From an uncultured Collinsella sp. (lineage in GTDB: Bacteria > Actinomycetota > Coriobacteriia > Coriobacteriales > Coriobacteriaceae): DNA of 18,910 nucleotides. The translations under genes were made by a program, and so were the position numbers. Location: contig CALEBN010000050.1 of NCBI GenBank assembly GCA_937943045.1, positions 1-18,910 on the forward strand, in the 5' to 3' direction. Shown piece by piece: positions 6,996 to 14,722 of this stretch. How positions within the stretch are numbered: the stretch's first letter is position 1; each line of letters opens with the position of its first letter. The notes beneath the pieces are model-generated. The model was not told the origin of the DNA and made no database searches. It was given only the letters and a program-made list of their open reading frames with translations.

Positions 6996-8375
6996 ATGAA
7001 CACCGAGGAAATTGCGCGCATCGTCGGCGATCAGCGCGCCTACTTTAAGACGCACGCCACGTTTGATGTCGATGCTCGACGTCGCGCGCTCGTGAGTTTA
7101 CGCGATGCGGTGCGGGCCCACGAGGCCGATATCGCCCATGCGCTCAAGACCGATTTGGGGAAGTCGCATGACGAGGCCTATATGTGCGAGATTGGTACGT
7201 CGCTTTCCGAGATTCGACATCAGATCGCTCACGTGGCTCGGTGGAGTCGTCCGCGCCTGCGTCCGTGCGATCTCGCTAACGCCGTGAGCGTGTGCAAAAC
7301 GCAAGCCGTGCCCTATGGCGTCACACTCATCATGGCTCCGTGGAACTACCCGTTTTTGCTAACACTCGAGCCGCTCGCCGGCGCCCTTGCCGCGGGCAAT
7401 ACCGTGGTCATCAAGCCAAGTGCCTATGCTCCGGCATCGAGCGCGGTGCTCAAGCAAATCTGTGAAGAGGCATTTGATCCGTGCCTGGTGACGGTTGTCG
7501 AGGGCGGGCGCGCCGAAAACGAAGCGCTGCTCGATGAGTGCTGGGACAAGATCTTCTTTACCGGTAGCGTTTCGGTCGGCAAGCTCGTTATGGAGCGCGC
7601 GAGCAAAAACCTCACGCCCGTGACGCTTGAGCTGGGCGGCAAGAGCCCCTGCATCGTGGATGCGACGGCAAATTTGAAGGTCGCGGCACGGCGTATCGCC
7701 TTTGGCAAATGGCTCAACGTGGGGCAGACCTGCGTGGCGCCCGACTACCTGCTGGTCGATACGCGCGTGCACGACGAGCTGCTGGGCCTCATCAAGGAAG
7801 AGGTCCGCCGTATGTTTGGCGAGCATCCGCTCGATAACGAGGATTACGGGCATATCGTCAATGCTAAGCATTTTGCGCGCGTGCGCGGGCTGATCGATCC
7901 CGATAAGGTCGTGCTGGGAGGCACGGCGCGCGAGTCGTCGCTCAAGATTGAGCCGACGATCCTAGACGGCGTGACCCCCGATGACGCCGTGATGCAGGAG
8001 GAGATCTTCGGTCCCATCTTGCCGGTGCTGACGTTTGAGAGCCCAGACGAGGCCGAAGCGTTTATTACGGATCGTCCGACGCCGCTGGCCCTGTATATCT
8101 TTAGTCAGGATCGCGCAGTTCAGCAGCGCTTCGTGCGTTACGTGCCCTTTGGCGGTGGCTGTGTCAACGACACGATCATGCACTTGGCTACGAGCCATAT
8201 GGGCTTTGGCGGCATGGGCGCGAGCGGTATGGGGCAGTACCATGGACGCGAGAGCTTCGATACGTTTAGCCACAAGAAGAGTATCGTGAACAAGGCAACG
8301 TGGCTGGACGTGCCATTTCGCTATGCTCCTTACGCAAGCTGGAAGTACAAGTTCGTGCGCATGTTTGTGCATTAG
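6996..8375 (+). CDS. Aldehyde dehydrogenase, class 3-like
   Basis: NAD(P)-dependent aldehyde dehydrogenase of 459 aa, the length of the short class-3/YwdH-like group, without the longer N-terminus of ALDH1/2 types. Motifs are APWNYP (about 113), the conserved ELGGKSP with Glu212, catalytic Cys246 in GQTCVAPDY, EEIFGPILPV in the C-terminal third and an ending HKKSI followed by a basic, aromatic tail. Class-3 enzymes often oxidise medium- or long-chain aldehydes. Here the aromatic/basic C-terminus (residues about 440-459) might sit on the membrane, but that is inference. It starts 8 nt after the alcohol dehydrogenase stop codon with a GGAGG ribosome binding site, so the two genes form an operon closed by the hairpin at 8384. 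Confidence 0.95.
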   Translation: MNTEEIARIVGDQRAYFKTHATFDVDARRRALVSLRDAVRAHEADIAHALKTDLGKSHDEAYMCEIGTSLSEIRHQIAHVARWSRPRLRPCDLANAVSVCKTQAVPYGVTLIMAPWNYPFLLTLEPLAGALAAGNTVVIKPSAYAPASSAVLKQICEEAFDPCLVTVVEGGRAENEALLDECWDKIFFTGSVSVGKLVMERASKNLTPVTLELGGKSPCIVDATANLKVAARRIAFGKWLNVGQTCVAPDYLLVDTRVHDELLGLIKEEVRRMFGEHPLDNEDYGHIVNAKHFARVRGLIDPDKVVLGGTARESSLKIEPTILDGVTPDDAVMQEEIFGPILPVLTFESPDEAEAFITDRPTPLALYIFSQDRAVQQRFVRYVPFGGGCVNDTIMHLATSHMGFGGMGASGMGQYHGRESFDTFSHKKSIVNKATWLDVPFRYAPYASWKYKFVRMFVH

Positions 8376-8383
8376 AAAAGGGC

Positions 8384-8422
8384 GCAGGTAATACGAACAA
8401 GTGTTCCTATTACCTGCATTTT
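8384..8422 (+). terminator. Terminator of the alcohol/aldehyde dehydrogenase operon
   Basis: GCAGGTAATA (8384-8393) pairs with TATTACCTGC (8408-8417), and inside it GAACA pairs with TGTTC across a 2-nt gap, with one C-C mismatch between the two stems. ATTTT follows. The inner pairs would refold as a small loop. It lies 8 nt after the stop codon. Confidence 0.8.
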
Positions 8423-8480
8423 GCGTTAGACTACTGTTATGGAGCACGGATGGGCCAACTCCCTTTAGAAGGGATTTGGT

Positions 8481-8564
8481 ATGAACGTAAGCGATGTTAT
8501 TTCGTTATTGGCGTTGTTGATTGCGGCTATCGAACTCGGTCTGTTTATCGGCCGAATGAAATAG
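8481..8564 (+). CDS. 27-aa hydrophobic peptide, putative holin-like (type I) toxin
   Basis: A small ORF with a GAAGGGA ribosome binding site 6 nt before its ATG. The peptide starts MNVSDV, continues as one hydrophobic helix rich in Leu, Ile and Ala (residues 7-24, one Glu), and ends GRMK. This layout (short polar head, single membrane segment, basic tail) is that of the putative holin-like/TxpA-Fst-like type I toxins, which insert in the membrane and are silenced by an antisense RNA. Just after the stop codon comes the G/C-rich inverted repeat often seen at such loci. Whether it is toxic is unknown. Confidence 0.65.
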   Translation: MNVSDVISLLALLIAAIELGLFIGRMK

Positions 8565-8590
8565 CCGCCCCCGCGTAAGCGAAGACGGCC
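8563..8590. terminator. Inverted repeat after the holin-like peptide
   Basis: GCCG (8565-8568) and CGGC (8586-8589) flank a small CGC-GTAA-GCG stem-loop. The repeat follows the toxin stop codon directly. On the minus strand it is followed by CTATTTC, so it may end transcripts from both sides, as in known type I toxin loci. Strength is modest. Confidence 0.4.
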
Positions 8591-8609
8591 ACTTCTCACG
8601 ATGAAAACG

Positions 8610-8638
8610 TGTATCGGAGTTGGCAAGACCCGCGGCAA
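8610..8638 (-). promoter_or_regulatory. Candidate promoter for an antisense RNA to the holin-like peptide
   Basis: On the minus strand TTGCCG (8638-8633) and GATACA (8615-8610) are 17 nt apart. A transcript starting near 8603 would run through the 3' end of the small toxin-like gene, the arrangement of txpA/ratA-type pairs. A second pair (TTGCGC then TAAGAT, also 17 nt apart) lies further right. Both are eye-assigned. The 8565-8800 stretch holds no other gene I trust. Confidence 0.3.
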
Positions 8639-8800
8639 CGGGTGCCATCCGTGTTCCTATCTTATCTGCAAGCGTTCTGTCGCGCAAGCGTTGAGGCAAA
8701 CGATTGAAGGACGCAGGCAGGATGTATTTGTGTCCGCACGGGACCGTAGACTTCTCAATAAGGTTACACACCGGTTTATCCGGCCGTTAGAGGAGCTGCT

Positions 8801-9127
8801 ATGTACGAGCCTTCGCGTGTTCTTCTGTCATTTCACATTGCAGGATTTCAGTATGCCGATGGCGCCTTGGTCTTGGGCGATCTTAAAGCGGGCGATAAGC
8901 TGGCGCTGTGTGCCGAGCGCGATAATCCCCATGACCCTGAGGCGGTTGCGATCTATTACGGCAACACCAAGCTTGGCTATGTTCCGGGAAACGAGGTCGG
9001 CCCGCTGTCCTTGATGATGTATTACGGCCACGAAGACGTGTTTGAGGCCCGCGTGCAACAGGTTGCCCCCGAGTGCAGCCCGTGGCATCAGGTGCGCGTT
9101 GGCCTCTATGTAGTGGATGCTCGCTAA
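8801..9127 (+). CDS. Stand-alone HIRAN-domain protein
   Basis: A 108-aa protein that is almost entirely a HIRAN domain: FHIAGFQYADG (about 11-21), LKAGDKLALCAERDNPHDPEAVAIYYG (about 28-54) and KLGYVPGNE (57-65). In eukaryotic Rad5/HLTF the HIRAN domain binds DNA 3' ends. In bacteria it occurs as single-domain proteins of uncertain role. There is no signal peptide, so it is cytoplasmic. The start at 8801 is set by AGGAG 5 nt upstream, and the sequence AGGAGCTGCTATG is shared exactly with the DUF2130 gene at 10081. The downstream small ORF begins 18 nt after its stop codon, suggesting co-transcription. Confidence 0.88.
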   Translation: MYEPSRVLLSFHIAGFQYADGALVLGDLKAGDKLALCAERDNPHDPEAVAIYYGNTKLGYVPGNEVGPLSLMMYYGHEDVFEARVQQVAPECSPWHQVRVGLYVVDAR

Positions 9128-9145
9128 TCGGTAAGGGAAGCTGCC

Positions 9146-9325
9146 ATGTTTGACGACGATGACCTGTTCGATTTGACGGATGATCCGTTTGAGTGGGATC
9201 TGCTGCTCGACGACGATGATCTGGAACAGGACCGTAAGAAACGGCGGGACAAGAAAACTTAGGGTGACGCTTCGAAAAAGCAAGACAAACGCCGCCGCGG
9301 CCTGTTCGGCGGGCTCTTTGGCTAA
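9146..9325 (+). pseudogene. Small charged ORF interrupted by an in-frame TAG
   Basis: From ATG 9146 (AAGGGAAG ribosome binding site) the frame reads 38 codons to TAG at 9260. The N-terminal half is very acidic (MFDDDDLFDLTDD, then LLDDDD) and it then turns basic (DRKKRRDKKT). After the TAG the same frame continues for 20 codons (GDASKKQDKRRR, then GLFGGLFG) to TAA at 9323, in the same basic style. The simplest reading is a 59-codon gene in which a sense codon became amber. A natural 38-aa product or readthrough cannot be excluded. The product family is not recognised. It lies between the HIRAN gene and the phosphoesterase gene. Confidence 0.55.
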
Positions 9326-9391
9326 CCGCCGTATCGCTGTGTCTGTATACTTAGCACGAGTTTGACGCGTTGCGAAATGAGGGCATAGACG

Positions 9392-9937
9392 ATGATGTGG
9401 TTTACCGCCGACCTGCACCTGGGCGATACGAATATCTTGCACGACATGGATCGGCCGTTTGATTCGGTCGAGGAGATGAACCGCAAGGTCATCGATGCCA
9501 TCAATGAGTGCGTGGCTGCGGACGACCGCCTCTATATCTTGGGAGACTTTACGTATCGCTTGCCCATGGCGGAGGCGGTGCGCCTGCGCGAGCGTATCGA
9601 ATGCAAGAATGTGACGCTCATCTGCGGTAACCATGACGGCGACTGGGAAGATCCCGACGCCCCGCAAATTTGGGAAGACGTGCGCGATTACCTGGAGGTT
9701 GCTCCCGGCTATGCCAAGGGCCATCGTCTGGTGATGAGCCATTACCCCATGCTCAGCTGGAATGGTAAGGCGCGTGGCGCCATCATGCTACACGGGCATA
9801 TCCACAGCAGAGGAGACCGCACCAACGCACGCAACCGCGATCGCGAGCGCCCCATTTACCGCTACGATGTGGGCCTCGACGCCAACGAGTACAAGCCCGT
9901 AAGCCGCGACCAGATTCTTAGCTTCTTTGGGCTATAG
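9392..9937 (+). CDS. Calcineurin-like metallophosphoesterase
   Basis: A 181-aa single-domain metallophosphoesterase with a complete metal set: Asp7 and His9 (ADLHLGD), Asp52 (GDF), Asn80 and His81 (GNHD), His117 (SHYP) and His136/His138 (HGHIH). Such small proteins hydrolyse phosphodiesters or phosphomonoesters, and the substrate is unknown. No signal peptide or membrane segment is visible. The start at 9392 rather than the adjacent ATG at 9395 fits GAGGG 8 nt upstream. It may share a transcript with the upstream HIRAN and small ORF genes. Its 3' end carries an unusually long hairpin directly after the stop codon. Confidence 0.92.
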   Translation: MMWFTADLHLGDTNILHDMDRPFDSVEEMNRKVIDAINECVAADDRLYILGDFTYRLPMAEAVRLRERIECKNVTLICGNHDGDWEDPDAPQIWEDVRDYLEVAPGYAKGHRLVMSHYPMLSWNGKARGAIMLHGHIHSRGDRTNARNRDRERPIYRYDVGLDANEYKPVSRDQILSFFGL

Positions 9938-9993
9938 GGCGCCAGAACCACCACAAAGGGGACACAGTGCGCCTTTGTGGTGGTTCTGGCGCC
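9938..9993. repeat. Perfect 22-bp inverted repeat after the phosphoesterase gene
   Basis: The arms at 9938-9959 and 9972-9993 are perfectly complementary over 22 bp, beginning GGCGCCAGAACC, with a 12-nt loop (9960-9971). The left arm starts immediately after the phosphoesterase stop codon. No T-run follows directly. The stem is longer than usual for an intrinsic terminator and resembles a dispersed palindromic repeat. Confidence 0.85.
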
Positions 9994-10022
9994 GTTGCCA
10001 TTATGGCGGCGGCGCCTTTTTT
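9988..10022 (+). terminator. Intrinsic terminator overlapping the 22-bp hairpin
   Basis: GGCGCCG (9988-9994) pairs with CGGCGCC (10010-10016), with an inner GCCAT/ATGGC stem, and six T residues follow (10017-10022). Its left arm is the last six bases of the preceding hairpin, so the two folds exclude one another. Confidence 0.8.
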
Positions 10023-10080
10023 GTCCGTGCGGCGCGGTAGAGTGTAGGCGGTTGAAATTTCCGTCCATCGAGGAGCTGCT

Positions 10081-11838
10081 ATGAATGAGATCAAGTGCCC
10101 GCATTGTGGCGAAGTCTTTAAGGTCGATGCATCCGGCTATGCGGATATCGTCAAGCAGGTGCGCGATGCCGAGTTTTCGCGCGACTTGGATGAGCGTGTG
10201 AAGGCAGTCCAGCGCGAGGGCGAGCAGGCGCTGGAGCTTGAGCGCTCGCGTTCGACGGCTGCTTTGCAGGAGGCAGAGTCTCAGCGCAACGCTCAGCTCG
10301 TTGAGCAGAAGAACGCTGCGGCTCAGCAACTGGCACAAGAGGTTGCCAAGCGCGATGCTGAGCTTGCCGAGCTGCGCGCTAAGCTCGAGGGCGCTGCCGC
10401 AGAGCGCGAGAGTGCAAGCCAGCGCGCGGCGGTAGAGGCACGAGCCAATGCTCAAAAGGAAAATGCCGAACTCCAGCGTGAGATTGATAGCCTGCGTGCG
10501 CAGCTTGGGCGCAAAGATGACGAAGCAAAGCTTGCCGAGTCGGCGGCGCGCAACGCTGCTCAAAACGATTTAGCTGCGCGCGACGCTCAGATTGCTGAGC
10601 TGCAGGCCAGGCTCGCCGCGGCGGACAAAGCCCAGGAGATGGCGCTTGCCGCTGCCGCGGCAGAGTCGCAGCGTGAGCTCGATGCCGCTCGCAGCGAGGC
10701 CGAGCGCGCGCTTACTGACTATCGCGCGAAGGCGCAGGAGAAGTTTTCCGCCGCAAAGGCTCAGTCCGAGCAAGAGGCCGAGGGCCTGCGTGCCCAGCTG
10801 CGCGAGCAGGAACTGATGGCAAAAATGAACCTGTCAGAGGCGGTCGCCGCGGCGGAGCGAGAGCGCGATGAGGCACGTGCCAAACTGACGAGCGAGCTGG
10901 CTGTGCGCGATTCTCGCGAGGAACAGGCCAAGGCGGCACACGAGCTCGAGCTTGCGCAGGCCAAGCGTGCGAGCGATGACCTGATTCGCTACAAGGATGA
11001 AGAGATCGAGCGCCTTAAGGACATGAAGGTCCGCCTGTCCACCAAGATGGTGGGCGAGTCGCTCGAGCAGCACTGCGAGACCGAGTTTAACCGTCTGCGC
11101 ATGACGGCGTTTCCTAACGCGTACTTCGAGAAGGATAACGATGCGTCCGAGGGCACCAAGGGCGACTTTATCTTCCGCGAGTGCGACGCAAGCGGTAACG
11201 AGGTCATTTCGATTATGTTCGAGATGAAAAACGAGAACGACGAGACCGCGACCAAGCACAAAAACGAGGACTTCTTTAAGAAACTCGATCACGATCGTCG
11301 CCAGAAAGGCTGTGAGTACGCGGTGCTCTGCACACTGCTCGAGCCCGAAAGCGAGCTCTATAACGCAGGGATAGTCGACGTGAGTTACCGCTATGAGAAG
11401 ATGTACGTGATCCGCCCGCAGTTCTTCATTCCCATGATCACGCTGCTGCGCAACGCCGCCATGGGTTCGCTGCGCTATAAGCAGGAGCTGGCGGAGTACA
11501 AGCAACAGAACATCGACGTCACGAACTTCGAGGCCAAGATGGAGAAGTTCAAGAACGACTTCGGCCGCAACTATGAGCTTGCGAGCCGTAAGTTCCAGAC
11601 GGCGATCGAGGAGATTGACAAGACGATTAGCCATCTGCAGAAAACCAAGGAGGCATTGCTGTCCTCCGAGAACAATTTACGTCTAGCCAACAAGAAGGCC
11701 GACGATCTTACCATTCGCAAGCTCACCTGGGGCAACAAGACCATGAAGGCGGCGTTTGACGAGGCGCGCGGGGCTGCGACAGGGGCAAACGATGAGCCCG
11801 CCGAGGCGGATTCGTATGAGGTCGAGGATACCGAGTAG
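10081..11838 (+). CDS. DUF2130 protein with long coiled coil and PD-(D/E)xK-like core
   Basis: A 585-aa protein. An N-terminal knuckle (IKCPHCGEVF, Cys6 and Cys9) is followed by a very long Ala/Glu/Arg-rich coiled coil (about 30-315). The DUF2130 domain (about 318-530) comes next, with ESLEQHCETEFN, KGDFIF (Asp362), FEMKNEND (Glu381, Lys383), HKNEDFFKKLDHD and VSYRYEKMYVIRPQFF. The Asp/Glu-x-Lys arrangement fits the nuclease-like fold proposed for the family, whose role is unknown. The C-terminus is a second helical region with an acidic tail. The coiled coil makes it longer than common family members of around 400-450 aa. The start is fixed by AGGAG 5 nt upstream. It is a single gene, convergent with the helicase across a shared terminator. 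Confidence 0.9.
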   Translation: MNEIKCPHCGEVFKVDASGYADIVKQVRDAEFSRDLDERVKAVQREGEQALELERSRSTAALQEAESQRNAQLVEQKNAAAQQLAQEVAKRDAELAELRAKLEGAAAERESASQRAAVEARANAQKENAELQREIDSLRAQLGRKDDEAKLAESAARNAAQNDLAARDAQIAELQARLAAADKAQEMALAAAAAESQRELDAARSEAERALTDYRAKAQEKFSAAKAQSEQEAEGLRAQLREQELMAKMNLSEAVAAAERERDEARAKLTSELAVRDSREEQAKAAHELELAQAKRASDDLIRYKDEEIERLKDMKVRLSTKMVGESLEQHCETEFNRLRMTAFPNAYFEKDNDASEGTKGDFIFRECDASGNEVISIMFEMKNENDETATKHKNEDFFKKLDHDRRQKGCEYAVLCTLLEPESELYNAGIVDVSYRYEKMYVIRPQFFIPMITLLRNAAMGSLRYKQELAEYKQQNIDVTNFEAKMEKFKNDFGRNYELASRKFQTAIEEIDKTISHLQKTKEALLSSENNLRLANKKADDLTIRKLTWGNKTMKAAFDEARGAATGANDEPAEADSYEVEDTE

Positions 11839-11855
11839 GGGATAGCGTATCGCGC

Positions 11856-11899
11856 AAAAAGCGGGGCCGCTGGCGATATTGCCAACGGCCCCGCTTGTT
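11856..11899. terminator. Bidirectional terminator between DUF2130 and helicase genes
   Basis: AGCGGGGCCG (11860-11869) pairs with CGGCCCCGCT (11886-11895), with an inner TGGC/GCCA stem. Read on the minus strand a T-run (complement of AAAAA at 11856-11860) follows. Read on the plus strand TTGTTT follows. It serves two convergent genes. Confidence 0.85.
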
Positions 11900-11917
11900 T
11901 CGCTCCAGTATGTTCGG

Positions 11918-14599
11918 CTAGTCCTCGAGCAGGTCCTCGATAAAGCCGACGCGGTAGTTTTTGAAGATGACCTCGCCGCCGTCTTGCGTGGCGTCCAGAT
12001 CGACATCGCCCATGATGCCAAAGTCGTGGTCGCCATCCTCGTCGGCAAAGATCTGGTGCACGTGCCATACGTGCGCGGTCTTCTCGTCGGACTCATCGAT
12101 GGAAAACATCGCGGCGCTGCGGGCATCTCCGTCGGTGAGGATTTCCTCGTGCTGCTCGTGGTAAGCGTCGAGTGCTTTTTGCCAGCGGATCTCGCTCATG
12201 CCCCAGTCGTCGTCGAGCTCGCCCAGGTCGCGAACGTGCTCGCGGGCGGCAAGGGTCACGCGGCGGAAGAGCGCGTTGCGCACCAACAGCGTGCAGCCGC
12301 GGCGGTCCGCCACGACCTCGTCGATGCCCTGCGGCGGCGTGGTGTCGAGGGCTGCCGGGTTGCCAGCGTTCTCCCACTCGTCCACCAGGCTCGAGTCGAC
12401 CGAGCGCACCACAAAGCCCAGCCACGAGATAATGTCGCGCAGGCGCTCGTCGCGCTTCTCGATGGGTACGGTGCGGTCGAGCGAACGGTAGGCCTCTGCC
12501 AGGTAGCGCAGCAAAATACCCTCGGAGCGGGCGATGCCGAGCTTTTGAATGTAGCCCTTAAAATCGCTCGCGCTTTCCAGCATATCGCGCAGAACGCTCT
12601 TGGGAGAGAGCTGATAGTCGTTTGCCCAGGGTACTTCCTGGCAGTACTTGTCAAAAGCGGCGTCGAGCAAATTCTCGAGCGGCTTTTCGTACGTGACGTC
12701 TTGAATGCGCTCCAGACGCTCCTCATATTCGATGCCGTCGGCCTTCATCTCGGCCATAGCGCGATCGCGTGCTGCGCGCTCCTGTGCGCGCAGCACCTGC
12801 TTGGGATCCTCGAGCGTTGCCTCGACCATTGAGATCAGGTCCATGGTATAGGTCTCGCTCTCGGGATCGAGCAGCTCCAATGCGGCAAGCAAGAACGGCG
12901 AGAGCGGCTGATCGAGCGCGAAGTCCTCGGGCAGATCGACCGTCAGCGCATAGTCGATGTCTGGTGCGGCGTCAGTCGGGGCGTCGGGTGCGGGCGGTAC
13001 CTCGGTGCGAACGACGACGCCGGAATCGATGAGCGTGGCGAAGATCTCGTCGGCGCGAACCTCGAGCTTGGCCTTTTCCTCGGGAGTCTGCAAGCTCGTC
13101 TCGATGAGGTCGTGTACGCGGGCGCGGGCATCGCCGCCCTGTTCGACCACGCTAATCACCATGGAGTGTGTGATGCGCAGGCGCGGCTTGAGCGTTTCGG
13201 GCTGCGTCTCGATCAGGCGCTCAAAGGTCTGCTTGTTCCAGGTGACAAAGCCCTCGGGGGCCTTCTTCTTTTTAATCTTGCGGAGCTTTTTGGGATCGTC
13301 GCCCGCCTTGGCCATAAGCTTGGCATTCTCGATCTCGTGCTCGGGTGCCTCGGCAATCACCATGCCCTCGGTATCGAAACCCGAGCGGCCGGCGCGACCG
13401 GCAATCTGATGGAACTCGCGGGCGCGCAGGCGACGCATCTTGTAGCCGTCGAACTTGGTGAGCGCGGTGAGCACCACGGTGTGGATGGGTACGTTGATGC
13501 CGACGCCGAGTGTATCGGTACCGCAGATGACGGGCAGCAGACCCTGCTGCGCCAAGCGCTCGACCAGCAGGCGATAGCGCGGCAACATGCCAGCATGGTG
13601 CACGCCGACGCCGCATCCAAGCAGGCGCTTGAGAATCTTGCCAAAGGCCGTCGAGAAGCTCGTCCCCTTTGCCGCGTCTTTGATGGCTTCGCGCTGCTCC
13701 TTGCTGGCGATGCCAAAATTGGCGAGCGACTGTGCCGTCGCAAGTGCGGCATCCTGGCTAAAGTGCACGATATAGAGCGGGGCCTCGCCGCGACGCATCG
13801 CGAGCTCGACGGTGCCCTCGAGCGAGGTCGTCACGTAGTCGTAGCTCAGCGGCACGGGGCGTGGGGCATCGACGACCAAGTCACAGGTAGCGCCGGTGTG
13901 CTCCTCGAGTGAGGCGGCGATGGCAGTGACATTGCCGAGCGTGGCGCTCATGAGCATAAACTGCGTGTGGGGCAGGGTGAGCAGCGGCACCTGCCAGGCC
14001 CAGCCGCGGTCGGGGTCGGCAAAGTAGTGGAACTCGTCCATGGCCACGCAGCCCACGTCGGCGTCCTCGCCCTCGCGGAGCGCATCGTTGGCAAGGATTT
14101 CGGCCGTGCAGCAGATGACGGGTGCCTTGGTGTTGATATGCGTGTCGCCGGTGATCATACCGACGTTATCGCGACCGAGCACCTGCACCAGGTCGAAGAA
14201 CTTTTCACTGACCAAGGCCTTGATGGGGGCCGTGTAATAACAGCGTTTGCCCTGTGCCATGCCCATAAAGAGCATGCCCAGCGCGACGAGCGATTTACCC
14301 GATCCGGTCGGTGTGCCTAAAATGACGTGATCGCCGGCTGCCAGGTCCATGAGGGCCTCTTCTTGGTGATCCCACAGCTCAATGCCGCGATCGCTCGTCC
14401 ATTCAAAGAAACGTTCGAAGGCTTGATCGGGCGTGAGCCATGGTTCGGGCTCGCTGCCGTCCTCGGGCTCCCACCAGGTGGGGGAGAGCGCGCCGAGCGA
14501 GCCAAACTCGGCTTCGGTTCCCGTGCCGCCCGAGAATGAGCTGGCGGCGCCGGCGCCGGAGACGGTGCTGGCGGCGGTGTCTGTCGTGGTCTGTGCCAT
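11918..14599 (-). CDS. Ski2-like DEAD/DEAH-box helicase with DUF3516 C-terminal region
   Basis: An 893-aa ATP-dependent helicase with superfamily 2 motifs: Walker A TPTGSGKS (96-103), TAPIKALVSEKF (123-134), DEFH (188-191), SAT (218-220), GVGVHHAGMLP (about 329), GTDTLGVGINVP and QIAGRAGRSGFD (about 397). The GAGRAGR-like motif VI and the VHHAGMLP block are those of Ski2/Mtr4-type RNA helicases. The long C-terminal part corresponds to the DUF3516 region of actinobacterial homologues, so RNA unwinding or decay is likely. The N-terminal 40 residues are low-complexity Ala/Ser/Gly/Thr. The frame is open to a GTG at 14755 inside a 119-bp element, but MAQTTTD at 14599 is the sensible start, although its ribosome binding site (GAGAGAAAG) is weak. 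The promoter region contains element copy 3. Confidence 0.92.
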   Translation of the reverse strand: MAQTTTDTAASTVSGAGAASSFSGGTGTEAEFGSLGALSPTWWEPEDGSEPEPWLTPDQAFERFFEWTSDRGIELWDHQEEALMDLAAGDHVILGTPTGSGKSLVALGMLFMGMAQGKRCYYTAPIKALVSEKFFDLVQVLGRDNVGMITGDTHINTKAPVICCTAEILANDALREGEDADVGCVAMDEFHYFADPDRGWAWQVPLLTLPHTQFMLMSATLGNVTAIAASLEEHTGATCDLVVDAPRPVPLSYDYVTTSLEGTVELAMRRGEAPLYIVHFSQDAALATAQSLANFGIASKEQREAIKDAAKGTSFSTAFGKILKRLLGCGVGVHHAGMLPRYRLLVERLAQQGLLPVICGTDTLGVGINVPIHTVVLTALTKFDGYKMRRLRAREFHQIAGRAGRSGFDTEGMVIAEAPEHEIENAKLMAKAGDDPKKLRKIKKKKAPEGFVTWNKQTFERLIETQPETLKPRLRITHSMVISVVEQGGDARARVHDLIETSLQTPEEKAKLEVRADEIFATLIDSGVVVRTEVPPAPDAPTDAAPDIDYALTVDLPEDFALDQPLSPFLLAALELLDPESETYTMDLISMVEATLEDPKQVLRAQERAARDRAMAEMKADGIEYEERLERIQDVTYEKPLENLLDAAFDKYCQEVPWANDYQLSPKSVLRDMLESASDFKGYIQKLGIARSEGILLRYLAEAYRSLDRTVPIEKRDERLRDIISWLGFVVRSVDSSLVDEWENAGNPAALDTTPPQGIDEVVADRRGCTLLVRNALFRRVTLAAREHVRDLGELDDDWGMSEIRWQKALDAYHEQHEEILTDGDARSAAMFSIDESDEKTAHVWHVHQIFADEDGDHDFGIMGDVDLDATQDGGEVIFKNYRVGFIEDLLED

Positions 14600-14722
14600 G
14601 TGTTTGCTTTCTCTCGCGATTGTCCGCCAACTATTATGGCGTAGCGGCGGCGCGGGGTGCCAGCGCGCGAGAAAATGCAGGAAATGGGCGTTCTGCCCAG
14701 CCGTTTGGTGCAGTTGCCAGCT

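Noticed and set aside
8384..8417. Relation between TTACCTGC in the dehydrogenase terminator and the TTTACCTGCGG core of the 119-bp element
   Set aside because: Only eight bases are shared, the surrounding sequence does not align, and the inverted ends are missing.
8601..9014. Plus-strand frame of 137 codons before and across the HIRAN gene
   Set aside because: Overlaps the HIRAN gene in another frame, has a Ser/Arg/Thr-rich out-of-frame look and no ribosome binding site.
8828..9742. Long minus-strand frame (304 codons) over the HIRAN and phosphoesterase genes
   Set aside because: It is antisense to two clear gene families and arises from the GC-biased third positions. It has no ribosome binding site or recognisable domain.
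10834..11634. Minus-strand frame of 266 codons inside the DUF2130 gene
   Set aside because: Leucine-rich composition is what the antisense of a Glu/Ala/Arg coiled coil gives. No motif or start signal.
13112..13912. Plus-strand frame (266 codons) inside the helicase gene, and similar frames at 1091-1807, 4737-5621, 11879-12832 and 15922-16722
   Set aside because: All are antisense shadows of well-supported genes with family motifs on the other strand.
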